From: UBA952 sp044361535
GTDB taxonomy: Bacteria > Bacteroidota > Bacteroidia > Flavobacteriales_D > Crocinitomicaceae
NCBI GenBank assembly: GCA_044361535.1
Contig: JBIKIQ010000005.1
Span: 124,001 to 188,000, forward strand
Direction of reading: 5' to 3'
DNA: 64,000 bases
A model generated the notes under the pieces. The model was given only the letters and a program-made list of their open reading frames with translations, was not told where the DNA came from and did no database searches. This document shows positions 52,030 to 62,059 of this stretch, in pieces (the first letter of the stretch is position 1; every line of letters starts with the position of its first letter). Position numbers and translations under genes: made by a program.

Positions 52030-54317
52030 TTTTTCAAGTGTTTTTCAAATAATTCAAAAATTCTTCGGTATTCATCGTGCCAAGAATACTCTTCTTTAAA
52101 ACCGTGATTTTCAACAGGAAACACCGCTAAATCCCAGTCTTTTTTACCCAATTCAATAAAGCGTTGACTCAATCGAACGACATCTTGGAATTGAACATTG
52201 TCATCCACCATACCATGTAACATCAATAATGGATCTTGGAGATTTTCTGCAAAATAAATAGGCGAACTTTTGCGATAAGCCTCAGAGTCAGTTTGCGGAT
52301 AATTTAGGATATTACTTGTATATTCATGATTGTAATGTGCCCAATCAGTCACAGAGCGCAAAGCTGCACCACAAGCAAATTCTCCTGGTTTGGTTAAAAG
52401 GCCCATTAATGTTATAAATCCACCATAGGAGCCCCCATAAATACCAATTCGGTTAGCGTCAATTTGTTTTTCAGAAACTAACCATTTCTTTGTATCAAGA
52501 AAATCTTCCAAATCACGTCCACCCATGTGTCGGTATATCGCAGTTCTATAATCACGCCCATACCCTTCACTAGCCCGATAATCCACATCAATGACGGTAT
52601 ATCCTAAATCTACCAATAGATTGTGAAACATATATTCGCGGAAATAATTGCTCCAATAAAAATGTGCGTTTTGCAAATAACCGGCACCGTGAACAAACAT
52701 AACCGCTGCACCATTTTTTAGTTCTTTTCTAGGTTCGTAATAACGTGCATAGAATAATTTGTTGTCTGATCCTTTAATTTCGATTACCTCAGGATTTTTC
52801 CATCTATATTGTTTAAATTTTTCAGTGGTTGAATACGTTAATTGGGTTTTAATTGGAATATTCGTCAATGTTGGCGCAATATATAACTCCCATGGACTCG
52901 TAGAAGATGAATAACGAATTGCCATTTCTTTTTCATCCGGTGAGAGAGCCACATCGTGATATCCAAAATCTGTCAATAATGGAATCCAAGATTTTGTGCT
53001 AATATCAAATTTGAAATAATCTCGGTTGCCTGGGCGAGTTTTGTTTGCTGATAGGTAAAAATGCTTTCGGTCTTTCGATAATTGAACACCATGAATCTCA
53101 AAGTTTCCCGTGGTCAACGACTCCTTTTTCTTCGCTTCCAAGTCGTATAAATATAAGTGAGAGTATCCTGATTCCTCCGATTGAAAATAACACGTTTTTC
53201 CATCATCTAACCAGTTTAAAACTCCTTCTTCCATATTCCAAGAGGAAATCCCGGGTCCTCCAATCCAAGCTGAATCATGTTGATGATCAATTAGTGAAAT
53301 TGCAAGTGAATTTAATTCGATTGAACCAATCCAACGATCTTTGTTATCGGCACTTCGAACATCAAATAATGCTAAATTTGTACTTTCTGAAAAACGCAGC
53401 GAATGAATGAAGATTTCTCGCTGTTTACCTTCTTTCATTATTGTTGGAAGTGTTTCAAAATTAACCCACTGCACTGAATCTTGTTCTCGATTCAAAATAG
53501 CTAATTTCATGTTTGGTTCTTCATTTGAAACTTTTGAGCGAGCTTGAATGGATTTAGAATAACCATTTGCAGTTACGTAATCTTCAACTTGAGTACCTTT
53601 CGTTTCAGGATCTATGATGGTGCGAAGCGCAACAAATTTTGATGACGGGTTAATCTGAATATCAATTATATTTCCTTCACCAAAATCCCATTTTTTTGGA
53701 AATGAAAATAACGGTTGCTTTTTCTTTTCCCGCCATTGTTTACGTTTTTTTTGGTCTCGAATATACTGAAATAGTTCATCTTGTTGGTTAACTAAATAGG
53801 ATGAGTCAACCAAATTTGCTTTCTGTTTTCCGGATTCAAAATTTGTTATCTGCCGAGTAGAGCCTTCGTTAGCATTATAAAGAAATAAGTTGTTTCCTTG
53901 TCGAAAAGACACTAAATTCGGGTCTGACAATCGTTCAACAGAATTAATTGATTCTTCAGATTGACTTATTATTTTAACAACTTTAGATTTGGTATTGTAT
54001 GAATAAAACGTGCCACCTTCTGCATGATAAACAGTAACAAATAATCGTTGATTGGCATCAAAAGGAATTTGAATCGGAACATTTTTAGATTCAACTTTTT
54101 CAATTTTCTTATCCTTCAACGAATACGAATACAATGAATTACCCGGTTCGGCTTGTGGATTCCAGTCAAATAAAATATGAGTTCCTTCTGCATTCCAATA
54201 GTGATTTTCCGGTAAATAACCCACAAAATCATGACCTTTCATAATTTCTTTCAAATCCAATTGGGCTTGAATTTTAATAATGCTGAAAAGAAAAAATAAC
54301 AGAAAAATCTTTTTCAT
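52026..54317 (-). CDS. S9-family prolyl oligopeptidase/dipeptidyl-peptidase IV-like
   Basis: A 763-residue exported serine peptidase (signal MKKIFLLFFLFSIIKIQAQ). The first 500 residues form a beta-propeller (for example GEGNIIDIQINPSSKFVALR). The hydrolase domain shows AAVMFVHGAGYLQN, GIYGGSYGGFITLMGLL with the nucleophile Ser near 629, a later Asp in LMLHGMVDDNVQFQD and His in VENHGFKEEYSW. It cleaves peptides after proline or small residues, probably in the periplasm. It ends with a 4-bp overlap with the GNAT gene and abuts the ALDH gene upstream. Confidence 0.93.
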   Translation of the reverse strand: MKKIFLLFFLFSIIKIQAQLDLKEIMKGHDFVGYLPENHYWNAEGTHILFDWNPQAEPGNSLYSYSLKDKKIEKVESKNVPIQIPFDANQRLFVTVYHAEGGTFYSYNTKSKVVKIISQSEESINSVERLSDPNLVSFRQGNNLFLYNANEGSTRQITNFESGKQKANLVDSSYLVNQQDELFQYIRDQKKRKQWREKKKQPLFSFPKKWDFGEGNIIDIQINPSSKFVALRTIIDPETKGTQVEDYVTANGYSKSIQARSKVSNEEPNMKLAILNREQDSVQWVNFETLPTIMKEGKQREIFIHSLRFSESTNLALFDVRSADNKDRWIGSIELNSLAISLIDHQHDSAWIGGPGISSWNMEEGVLNWLDDGKTCYFQSEESGYSHLYLYDLEAKKKESLTTGNFEIHGVQLSKDRKHFYLSANKTRPGNRDYFKFDISTKSWIPLLTDFGYHDVALSPDEKEMAIRYSSSTSPWELYIAPTLTNIPIKTQLTYSTTEKFKQYRWKNPEVIEIKGSDNKLFYARYYEPRKELKNGAAVMFVHGAGYLQNAHFYWSNYFREYMFHNLLVDLGYTVIDVDYRASEGYGRDYRTAIYRHMGGRDLEDFLDTKKWLVSEKQIDANRIGIYGGSYGGFITLMGLLTKPGEFACGAALRSVTDWAHYNHEYTSNILNYPQTDSEAYRKSSPIYFAENLQDPLLMLHGMVDDNVQFQDVVRLSQRFIELGKKDWDLAVFPVENHGFKEEYSWHDEYRRIFELFEKHLKK

Positions 54318-55763
54318 TTATTCGTATTTGATGAATACATTTTTGGCTTCAGTAAAGAATCGCAGGGCTTCCCAACCACCTTCACGACCAACTCCTGAAG
54401 CTTTCACCCCACCAAATGGCGTTCTTAAATCACGAACTAACCAAGAGTTTATCCACACAATTCCTGCTTGTAAATTATCGGCTACACGATGTGCTCGTTT
54501 TAAATCACATGTCCAAATTGTTCCGGCAAGACCATATTTTGTAGAATTCGCCATCATTAATGCTTCCTCTTCTGTATCAAAAGGTGTTATTGTTACAACT
54601 GGGCCAAAAATCTCTTCTTGATTAGTACGGCAATCATAGGATAAACCTTCAATAACTGTAGGTCTAATGTAATACCCTTTTTTATAAGGAGCTTCCAATT
54701 TTACTTGATGCCCACCTGTTAAAATTGTTCCTCCTTCTGTTTTTGCTAATTCAATATAGGATAGTACTTTTTCCATATGAGGTTTTGAAACCACTGCTCC
54801 TAAATGAGTTTTTGGATTAGATGGATACGAAACTAAGCTATTCGATACTTTTTCAACGAAAACTGTTTTGAATTTTTCATAGATGGAACGCTCTACAAAA
54901 ATGCGTGAACCACACAAACAAATTTGACCTTGATTGGCAAAGGATGAACGAACGGTTGTACTTATCATAGTATCAAAATCACAATCTGCAAAGATGATAT
55001 TCGGATTCTTTCCACCTAACTCTAAAGATAGTTTTTTGAACATGGGTGCTGCGGTTCGAGCAATGTATTCACCTGTTGCAGTTCCTCCCGTAAACGAAAT
55101 CGCTTTGATTTTCGGATGTTTGACAATCGCATCACCAACTGTTGATCCCAGCCCATGTAGAATATTCAAAACCCCGGGAGGCATTCCCGCTTCAGTACAC
55201 ACTTCACCCAATAAATACGCTGTATAGGGAGTGATTTCTGATGGTTTTGCAATGACGCAATTACCTGCGGCTAGAGCAGGGGCAATCTTCCATGAGAAAA
55301 GATATAAAGGCAAATTCCAAGGTGAGATGCAACCAACTATGCCAATTGGTTTTCGAGTGGTATAATTAATGCCAACTCCCTCCATGTAATGAGATTCGGA
55401 TGCGAAATGCAAAATAGCAGTTGCAAAAAAATGAAAATTGGAAACAGCACGTGGAATATCTACTGATCGTGCTAAAGTAAGCGGCTTACCGTTGTCTCGA
55501 GATTCAGCTGCAACAAATTCATCCATTCTGCGCTCGATTCCTTCTGAAACTTTAACTAGAATTGAACTTCGTTCTTCTACCGACATTTTCGACCAAATAG
55601 GAAATGCTTTTTCAGCTGCTTCTACAGCATGATTTACATCTTGTTCTCCAGAATTTGGAATTAATGAATAGACATTACCAGTTGCCGGATCGTAATTATC
55701 AATATATTGATTTGAAATAGGATCGACATATTGACCATTTATATAATTACGTAATTTTTCCAT
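54318..55763 (-). CDS. NAD(P)-dependent aldehyde dehydrogenase
   Basis: The 481-residue enzyme oxidises aldehydes to acids. It has ISPWNLPLYLFSWKIAPALAAGN, ITFTGGTATGEYIA, the catalytic Glu in LSLELGGKNPNIIF and the nucleophilic Cys in SFANQGQICLCGSRIF, plus EEIFGPVVTITPFDTEEEA. The best family fit is the 2-hydroxymuconic-semialdehyde/betaine-aldehyde-type group, but the substrate cannot be told. It heads an operon ALDH - S9 peptidase - GNAT, with no gap between the first two. Confidence 0.94.
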   Translation of the reverse strand: MEKLRNYINGQYVDPISNQYIDNYDPATGNVYSLIPNSGEQDVNHAVEAAEKAFPIWSKMSVEERSSILVKVSEGIERRMDEFVAAESRDNGKPLTLARSVDIPRAVSNFHFFATAILHFASESHYMEGVGINYTTRKPIGIVGCISPWNLPLYLFSWKIAPALAAGNCVIAKPSEITPYTAYLLGEVCTEAGMPPGVLNILHGLGSTVGDAIVKHPKIKAISFTGGTATGEYIARTAAPMFKKLSLELGGKNPNIIFADCDFDTMISTTVRSSFANQGQICLCGSRIFVERSIYEKFKTVFVEKVSNSLVSYPSNPKTHLGAVVSKPHMEKVLSYIELAKTEGGTILTGGHQVKLEAPYKKGYYIRPTVIEGLSYDCRTNQEEIFGPVVTITPFDTEEEALMMANSTKYGLAGTIWTCDLKRAHRVADNLQAGIVWINSWLVRDLRTPFGGVKASGVGREGGWEALRFFTEAKNVFIKYE

Positions 55764-55839
55764 GTTGGACTTCGAATTTTTCTTATCCTACAAAATTGGA
55801 AAAAAGAATTGAGTTAATGTCGCTCGTCCAGTCCTAATT

Positions 55840-58113
55840 TTATTTTAATCCAAAGAAAAATGTCCCTTTTTGATCTCCAATTGAAACGATAAATGTTCCC
55901 GCTTCAGTTATCCATTTATTCTTCGTATTCACAAAGGCAAGTGTTTTAGAATCAATAGTGAAGGTTACTGTTTTTGATTCTCCAGGATTTAGGTCAATTT
56001 TTTCAAAATGTTTTAGTTTTTTATTGGCAGGTGTTATGCTTGCATATTCATCTGATATATACCATTGAACGACTTCTTTTCCAGCCAATGAACCTGTATT
56101 TTTAACTTCAACTGATGCTTTAATAATGCCACCTTCGGTATTTTCAATTTTTAAATTAGAATAGGAAAAGGTAGTATAACTCATCCCATAGCCAAAGGGC
56201 CATTGCGGATCAATAGGCTTATCGTCTAACTTATTTGTTTTTGCTTCTGAATTAACATAATCGTAGTATTCGATTACACCATCAAATTTTGGATAGGTAT
56301 AGGGTAATTTTCCAGAGGGATTTATCTTGCCAAAAATAATTTCTGTTATTGCCTCACCTCCAAAATCACCGGGTAAATAAGCATTTAGAATCGCAGAACT
56401 TTTCGGTTCTAATTCTCTAATTATATGTGGTTTGCCGAATAAGAAAATTAAAATTACTGGTTTACCCGTTGCTTGAAGTTCCTTTACAAGTTCTTGTTGT
56501 TCGGCACATAAGTTTAGCGACTTAACATCCCCAGGTTTTTCAGTTGCTGGTATTTCACCCAAACAAATAATAATTTTATCGGCTTGAGAGGCGCTTTTCA
56601 GTACTTTATCTTTATTCTCAATCTTACAGGTTTCCCAACCATTTACATTTGACAAATCATAGCCTTTTTCAAAAATTAGATTTTTTCCCATTTCCTTTTG
56701 AAGGGATGCGCGTAATGTCAATGCTCCTTTTGTGTTGAATGCTGTATCTTCACCTTGCCAAGTGTGGGTCCATGCGCCGTTGTGAAAAATCAAATTATCC
56801 GCAGCTTCACCTACCAATAATATCTTATCTGAATTCTTTAACGGAAGGGTTGAATTTTCATTTTTAAGAAGTGTAATTGACTCTAGAGCAGCATTTTTTG
56901 CAGCGTTTTTAAATTCATCAGAAGCAAATTTTGGAAATTCATTCCACGAATTCATTTGGTTTTCAAAAAGACCAAGTTTGAGTTTTACATAAATAATACG
57001 AGTAACTGCATCATTCAATCGCTTCATTGAAATCTTTTTTTCAGATATAGCTTCTTTAAATAAATTTAAGTACTCTTCGTGTGGACCGTTGTAAGGAACC
57101 ATACTCATGTCTAATCCAGCATTGATGGCCATTACAATAGCTTCCTTATGATTTTCTGCAACTTTATGAACGGTATGTAACATTCGAATATCTTCCCAAT
57201 CAGAAACGGCAAAACCTTTGAATCCCCACTTGGTTTTTAACAAATCAGTAATTAGCGATTTATTGATATGACCTGGAGTTCCATTTACGTCACCTGAGTT
57301 TATCATTACGGTTAATGCTCCTGCATCAACAGCTGCTTTAAATGAAGGTAAATAGAGTTCATGCAAAATCCTTTCAGGTATCCATGCAGGTGTCCTATCT
57401 CTGCCTGAACGGGGTAAACTATAGCCAACAAAATGTTTCATGCATGCTGCAACTCGAGTGGATTCGGCAGGATTAGTACCTTGGTAGCCTTTCACCAACT
57501 CCGCTCCCATTTGTGAAGCTAATAATGGATCTTCTCCTAATGTTTCAAAAAAGCGTGACCACAAGGGTTGTCTTCCTAAATCTAATACGGGTGAAAAATT
57601 CCATGGAACGCCAGATGCTCTTGTTTCATAGGCAGTTATTTCTCCCATTTTATTCGCTAAAGAAGGATTCCATGTTGCTGCTAAACCAATCTCCTGTGGA
57701 AAAAGGGTGCCACCTACAACATAATTTGCTCCATGGATTGCATCCACACCATAAATAACGGGAACCTTAGATTTTCCATCTCTAAATGCTTGATGAATAC
57801 TTGCTAGTAGTTCATTCCAATGTTTTCTATCTAATGTATGTGTGCTAACATTCAAGACAGAGCCAATTTGCTGTTGGGCTATCAATTTGTCACATTTAAT
57901 TCGGTCAATTTGAATGGGTATAATTACTTTCCCATTAGCATCTGTTTTTAACAATGCATCCAATGTTACTTGACACGTTTGGGCGATCTTCTGTTCAGTT
58001 GAAAGTTGTGAAGTCAGTTTTTGTGCTTTTTTCCAAAGTATCCCATCTTCTTGGCTGAACGATGTCGCTAAATTTCCAAAAAGGATAAAAAATAAATATA
58101 ATGATTTGCGCAT
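55840..58113 (-). CDS. bglX: Beta-glucosidase, glycoside hydrolase family 3
   Basis: From the ATG at 58113 there are 757 residues with signal MRKSLYLFFILFGNLATSFSQ; a TTG two codons earlier is unlikely. The GH3 N-terminal barrel has the nucleophile region KGFAVSDWEDIRMLH, with earlier KHFVGYSLPRSGRDRTP; the C-terminal part has YLPGDFGGEAITEIIFGKINPSGKLPYTYP and a terminal fibronectin-like domain (GMSYTTFSYSNLKI). It removes glucose from the ends of beta-glucans, probably in the periplasm. It closes the glycan locus that includes GH16 and SusD. Confidence 0.94.
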   Translation of the reverse strand: MRKSLYLFFILFGNLATSFSQEDGILWKKAQKLTSQLSTEQKIAQTCQVTLDALLKTDANGKVIIPIQIDRIKCDKLIAQQQIGSVLNVSTHTLDRKHWNELLASIHQAFRDGKSKVPVIYGVDAIHGANYVVGGTLFPQEIGLAATWNPSLANKMGEITAYETRASGVPWNFSPVLDLGRQPLWSRFFETLGEDPLLASQMGAELVKGYQGTNPAESTRVAACMKHFVGYSLPRSGRDRTPAWIPERILHELYLPSFKAAVDAGALTVMINSGDVNGTPGHINKSLITDLLKTKWGFKGFAVSDWEDIRMLHTVHKVAENHKEAIVMAINAGLDMSMVPYNGPHEEYLNLFKEAISEKKISMKRLNDAVTRIIYVKLKLGLFENQMNSWNEFPKFASDEFKNAAKNAALESITLLKNENSTLPLKNSDKILLVGEAADNLIFHNGAWTHTWQGEDTAFNTKGALTLRASLQKEMGKNLIFEKGYDLSNVNGWETCKIENKDKVLKSASQADKIIICLGEIPATEKPGDVKSLNLCAEQQELVKELQATGKPVILIFLFGKPHIIRELEPKSSAILNAYLPGDFGGEAITEIIFGKINPSGKLPYTYPKFDGVIEYYDYVNSEAKTNKLDDKPIDPQWPFGYGMSYTTFSYSNLKIENTEGGIIKASVEVKNTGSLAGKEVVQWYISDEYASITPANKKLKHFEKIDLNPGESKTVTFTIDSKTLAFVNTKNKWITEAGTFIVSIGDQKGTFFFGLK

Positions 58114-58116
58114 AAA

Positions 58117-58124
58117 CAAATATA
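58117..58124 (-). promoter_or_regulatory. Candidate -7 element next to the GH3 start (TATATTTG)
   Basis: A perfect TAnnTTTG ends 4 bp before the ATG at 58113, which would give a leaderless or nearly leaderless mRNA. It may also be chance. Confidence 0.3.
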
Positions 58125-58140
58125 AAACGATCTAAAATAA

Positions 58141-58166
58141 GAAAAGGAAGATTTCTCTTCCTTTTC
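58141..58166 (-). terminator. Hairpin after the duplicated-domain protein
   Basis: GAAAAGGAAGA (58141-58151) pairs with TCTTCCTTTTC (58156-58166), four-base loop; a weaker T-rich tract follows on the minus strand. Confidence 0.65.
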
Positions 58167-58184
58167 CTACCTATTATTAACTGT

Positions 58185-60155
58185 TTACTCTATTACGATA
58201 TTGAATACTTTGTAATTGTCATTTGAATTAACTTTTAGTAAGTAAGAACCACTTGCTAATTCACTTACATTAATTTTAGAGTTAAATCCATTAGGATTAA
58301 AAGTTTTCACTTTATTACCTGCTAAGCTATACACTTCAATACTTGAAATTGACATTGTTGATTCAATTTGAATATAGTCATTAGCCGGATTAGGCATAAT
58401 GTTTACATTCATTGAATTTTCAATTAGTGAACTTGAAGGACAAGCTTCGCAACTTGCAAAACAAACTGCAGGTAATGTTGCATCAGCCGAAACAACGTAG
58501 TAACGATTGAAAAAACCATCTGCTATTGTATCTACACAAGACTCACCTCCAAAAAAGAATTCTTGATCATTCCAACCGTCAATTGTAAATTTGTATTGAA
58601 TTGGACCTGCAGTAAGAGGCAATGTAACTTCCCAAATTGAACCAGAAGTATTTGTCATCGGATTACAGTTACCACACCAATTATTAAAGCTTCCATTTAA
58701 GAAAACTCCTGTAGCAATTGTTCCAGTATAATCTGCCATATCAACTTTGAAAGTGATATTTGGATCCGGTAATTGTACGATTTGTGTTTTCTCATAAATG
58801 AATCTCCACCATCCAGCACCGATATTGATATCAGCAATCATTGTGTTATCATTGTTAGCAAATGAAATTTGGTAAGTGATGGAAGCCGGTGCATTCGCTG
58901 GATTATTTAATTCTCCACCGTTGAATGCTTTAGCCAAACCGATGTGACCACCAACTCCATTGATTGTTAATTCGCCAGCGCTGTAAGTGTACGTGAAAGG
59001 ACCAACTCCATTATGCGGAGCAACAGGAGTTCCACATGCATCAGGTGTAGCACCTTGCCATCCCTCCAACCAGGTGTTTCCATCCATATAGTGAGTCATT
59101 GTACCATTTGCATCAAATTTAATTGAATCATCAAATAAACATGCTCTTGTAGTAACGTCAGCAGCACCGTTTGACCACCAAGAACCGTCACCAAGTGCAG
59201 GTCCAACAGCTAATGATCCCGGGCTTGCTTTTAATTTCCAATTTCCAATTAGTTGTGTAGCATTACTTGGACAAGGGGTACAACTGTTAAAGCAAACTGC
59301 TGGCAGTACAACATCTCCTGTAATTTGAAGGTATCTATTGTAGAAATTATCACCCATGTTAGGGTCAATACATGCATCATTTGCTGTAAAATTTTCCTGT
59401 GCATTCCATCCGTCAATAGTGAACTTGTATTCAATATTTCCCGCTGGAATTGGAAGTGAAGCTTGCCAAAGTCCATTACCCATATCTGTTAGCGGGTTAC
59501 AGCTTCCACACCAACCATTGAAAGAACCATTAACATAAACACCTGTACCTATCGTGCCTGTGTAATTGCTCATGTTAACACGGAAAGTAACATTTGGATC
59601 AGGAATAGTAACAGATGCCGTTTTTTGATAAACGAATCTCCACCATCCACCGCCAATATTAATATCGACAGTCATTGTATTGTTACCGTTAGAAAAAGTA
59701 GTAAGATAAGTAATACTAGAAGCCGCATTTGCTGGAGTGTTTATTTCCGCTCCATTAATGACTTTTGCTAAACCTAAATGAGCACCAATTCCGTTTACTG
59801 TTAATTCTCCAGTTGTTGAATTAAAAGAGTAAGTATAAGGGGCATTAGTTGTGCCATCATGTGGTGCAACAGGTGTGTTACAACCATCAGGTGAGCCTTG
59901 CCATCCTTCAACCCAAGTACTTCCATCCATGTAATGAGTCATCGTTCCGTTAGCGTCGAATTTGATTGAGTCATCAAACAAACACGCTCTAACTGAAACA
60001 TCTCCCGCTGAATTTGACCACCAAGCAATATCTCCTTGATTAGGTCCAACACCTAACGAACCAGCTGCAGGAGCTAAACGCCAAGTTCCTTCAATTTGCG
60101 CAACAATATTCATTGCTATGAATACCATTGCAGATAAAAAGTAGAATTTTTTCAT
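58185..60155 (-). CDS. Secreted protein with duplicated glycan-locus domains, T9SS substrate
   Basis: A 656-residue protein with signal MKKFYFLSAMVFIAMNIVAQ. The body is an internal duplication of about 280 residues. Each half has a beta domain with SLxVGPxxGDxxWWSN and ACLFDDSIKFDANGTMTHYMDG, then a CBM20/48-like domain (GVYVNGSFNGWCGSCNPL, YKFTIDGWN, AVCFNSC). A T9SS sorting domain ends it (IMPNPANDYIQI, ASGSYLLKV). It probably binds starch- or beta-glucan-like glycans at the surface. A promoter-like TTG-N19-TATATTTA precedes it, and it lies between the NUDIX regulator and GH3. Confidence 0.8.
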   Translation of the reverse strand: MKKFYFLSAMVFIAMNIVAQIEGTWRLAPAAGSLGVGPNQGDIAWWSNSAGDVSVRACLFDDSIKFDANGTMTHYMDGSTWVEGWQGSPDGCNTPVAPHDGTTNAPYTYSFNSTTGELTVNGIGAHLGLAKVINGAEINTPANAASSITYLTTFSNGNNTMTVDINIGGGWWRFVYQKTASVTIPDPNVTFRVNMSNYTGTIGTGVYVNGSFNGWCGSCNPLTDMGNGLWQASLPIPAGNIEYKFTIDGWNAQENFTANDACIDPNMGDNFYNRYLQITGDVVLPAVCFNSCTPCPSNATQLIGNWKLKASPGSLAVGPALGDGSWWSNGAADVTTRACLFDDSIKFDANGTMTHYMDGNTWLEGWQGATPDACGTPVAPHNGVGPFTYTYSAGELTINGVGGHIGLAKAFNGGELNNPANAPASITYQISFANNDNTMIADINIGAGWWRFIYEKTQIVQLPDPNITFKVDMADYTGTIATGVFLNGSFNNWCGNCNPMTNTSGSIWEVTLPLTAGPIQYKFTIDGWNDQEFFFGGESCVDTIADGFFNRYYVVSADATLPAVCFASCEACPSSSLIENSMNVNIMPNPANDYIQIESTMSISSIEVYSLAGNKVKTFNPNGFNSKINVSELASGSYLLKVNSNDNYKVFNIVIE

Positions 60156-60172
60156 AGTAAATTAATTTTTGG

Positions 60173-60202
60173 TAAATATAGTAATTTTTACAATAAGTAC
60201 AA
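60173..60202 (-). promoter_or_regulatory. Promoter of the duplicated-domain protein: TTG-N19-TATATTTA
   Basis: On the minus strand TTG (60202-60200) is 19 bp from TATATTTA (60180-60173), a one-base variant of the consensus; the ATG at 60155 follows. Confidence 0.5.
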
Positions 60203-60217
60203 AAATCGAAAAATTTT

Positions 60218-60973
60218 TTACATTTTGAAAGAATATTCTCCTTTTTTTAGTAGTTCGCTATAACGTGGAAAGTCAAATGAAAAAAGTTTGGCTGGACGGT
60301 GTTTGACATTGGTCTGTTTTTCATCATGTGAAATCAGCGGCATGTGCTTGATTTTTTTTCGAAAATTCGCTTTATTTAACTCAGAATCAAAGGCGTATTC
60401 ATACAATTGTTGTAACTCATGAAGTGTAAATTTCTCTGGTAATAAATCAAAGCAGAGGGGTTCGTTTTTGAGTTTATTTCTTAGATTATCAAATGTTGAT
60501 ACTAATATTTGATTGTGATCAAAAGCTAATTGTTCAATTTCATGCACAGGCATCCATTTTACCTCATTGGCCCAAGAGGAAGCAACGGCATTAACTTCAT
60601 CCATTTTTGTTAAGGCAAAATAAGCGCAGGTTATTACTCTTCCTTGCGGATGCCTTTTTGGTTTTCCGAAAGTTTGAGATTGATGTAAGGTTATTCCATC
60701 AAGATTCGTTAAATCATGCAAAATTCTTTTACCAGCATCATCAAGATCTTCATCAGGATATACTAAATCTCCCGGTATAGCCCATTCGCCGATGAATGGC
60801 TCCATATTTCTTTTGATCAACAACAAGTTGATTTGGCCATTATGAAATCCGAAGATTAGACAGTCTAGTGAAAAGGAGTATGAGAAAAATTTGTCAAATT
60901 CTATCTTATATGTCATTTCTTCAAGTGGTGAAATTTGTTTGTTTTCACCAAAATTATTGAAAAACGCGGACAT
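60218..60973 (-). CDS. NUDIX-fold HTH regulator (NrtR/AraR-like)
   Basis: From the ATG at 60973 the protein has 251 residues; the ATG at 60916 would be an alternative and the longer frame (61036) overlaps GH16 too deeply. The first domain is NUDIX-like (GEWAIPGDLVYPDEDLDDAG), but the box reads AGKRILHDLTNLDG, lacking the REXXEE metal-binding glutamates, so it should sense rather than hydrolyse a ligand. The second domain (FTLHELQQLYEYAFDSELNKANFRKKI) is the winged-helix of NrtR relatives. In Bacteroidota such proteins (AraR) control sugar genes. It follows GH16 with a 20-bp overlap and likely regulates this locus. Confidence 0.82.
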   Translation of the reverse strand: MSAFFNNFGENKQISPLEEMTYKIEFDKFFSYSFSLDCLIFGFHNGQINLLLIKRNMEPFIGEWAIPGDLVYPDEDLDDAGKRILHDLTNLDGITLHQSQTFGKPKRHPQGRVITCAYFALTKMDEVNAVASSWANEVKWMPVHEIEQLAFDHNQILVSTFDNLRNKLKNEPLCFDLLPEKFTLHELQQLYEYAFDSELNKANFRKKIKHMPLISHDEKQTNVKHRPAKLFSFDFPRYSELLKKGEYSFKM

Positions 60974-62057
60974 AATCGACATACATTGTTTGAGGAAATA
61001 TCGTAGTAGCATCTGGATTTCCAGGCCAGTTGCCACCTACAGCAACATTCATGATAAGAAAGAAATTTTCTTGGAACTCGCTCAACTCTGCTGGGGTAAC
61101 ATCTAAAGTATTGTATACCACATCATCTAACATCCATGTTATAGAATTTTGATTCCACACAATAGAAAACACATGAAATTCATCTGCAAATTTTCCACTT
61201 GGAAGACTCTTACTATTACCAAATTGAGCATGGGCTCCTGCATTACTCCAATGTGCGGTTCCATAAACAGTTCTATCTCTGTCACCTGCTCCTCCAATTA
61301 GTTCCATGATATCAATTTCTCCACATGCAGGCCATGATACCGTTGAAATATTATCACCTAGCATCCATATTGCCGGCCAAATTCCTTGTCCATAAGGTAC
61401 TGCTGCTCTGACATCAACTCTTCCATATTTCCATGATTTTAATCCTTGCGTTTTAATCCGAGTGGAGGTGTAATCTTGCGCATTGAAAGTCTCTGATTTT
61501 GCCGTAATTTGCAGCAATCCATTTGAAACTTGCACATTATCATTGGTGTAATATTGAAGTTCATTATTTCCCCACCCACCATTTCCAGTACCAATATCGT
61601 ATGTCCAATCTGATGACAATGATGTTCCCTCAAATTCATCATTCCATACGAGATTTAGTCCTGGATAGGTTAGGGGAGTAGTATATCCTATTGTCGGCGC
61701 TCCAGTTGAAACGGAATCAACAAAAATAACGACTTGATCAATTTTTTGAATGTAATTATCTTGAGTTGTGTGGGCTTTCGTTTTTATCGTGTATGTACCA
61801 CTTTGACCAAATGTATAACTCGCAGTCCCTTGTTGAGATTCGATAGTTGTAGAGTCGCCATTTTCGTAAAATGTAAATGAATAAAAATTAGCATTTTGAG
61901 CAGTTGCCTGAACAGATGCATTGCCAGAAGTATGACTAATGGTTGTCTGCAAATTGGTTGGCAACACTAAATCTGGAGTTGTATTTTTTTTCTTACAAGC
62001 GCTTAATCCTATAAAAAATATTCCAAGTGTCCCGATTAAAAAAATAGTTGTTTTCAT
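60954..62057 (-). CDS. GH16 beta-glucanase lipoprotein
   Basis: From the ATG at 62057 the protein has 367 residues with lipoprotein signal (LGIFFIGLSACKKK). A PKD-type domain (about 25-115: ASYTFGQSGTYTIKTKAH) precedes the GH16 domain, with WNDEFEGTSLSSDWTYDIGTGNGGWGNNELQYY and the catalytic GEIDIMELIG (two Glu and the Asp between). The end DATTIFPQTMYVDYVRVFQ is typical of laminarinases. It cuts beta-1,3(1,4)-glucans at the cell surface. It is 2 bp after the PKD lipoprotein. Confidence 0.94.
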   Translation of the reverse strand: MKTTIFLIGTLGIFFIGLSACKKKNTTPDLVLPTNLQTTISHTSGNASVQATAQNANFYSFTFYENGDSTTIESQQGTASYTFGQSGTYTIKTKAHTTQDNYIQKIDQVVIFVDSVSTGAPTIGYTTPLTYPGLNLVWNDEFEGTSLSSDWTYDIGTGNGGWGNNELQYYTNDNVQVSNGLLQITAKSETFNAQDYTSTRIKTQGLKSWKYGRVDVRAAVPYGQGIWPAIWMLGDNISTVSWPACGEIDIMELIGGAGDRDRTVYGTAHWSNAGAHAQFGNSKSLPSGKFADEFHVFSIVWNQNSITWMLDDVVYNTLDVTPAELSEFQENFFLIMNVAVGGNWPGNPDATTIFPQTMYVDYVRVFQ

Positions 62058-62059
62058 AA

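Noticed and set aside
60974..61036. A longer start for the NUDIX regulator
   Set aside because: It would overlap the GH16 coding region by over 80 bp and adds residues unlike NrtR relatives.
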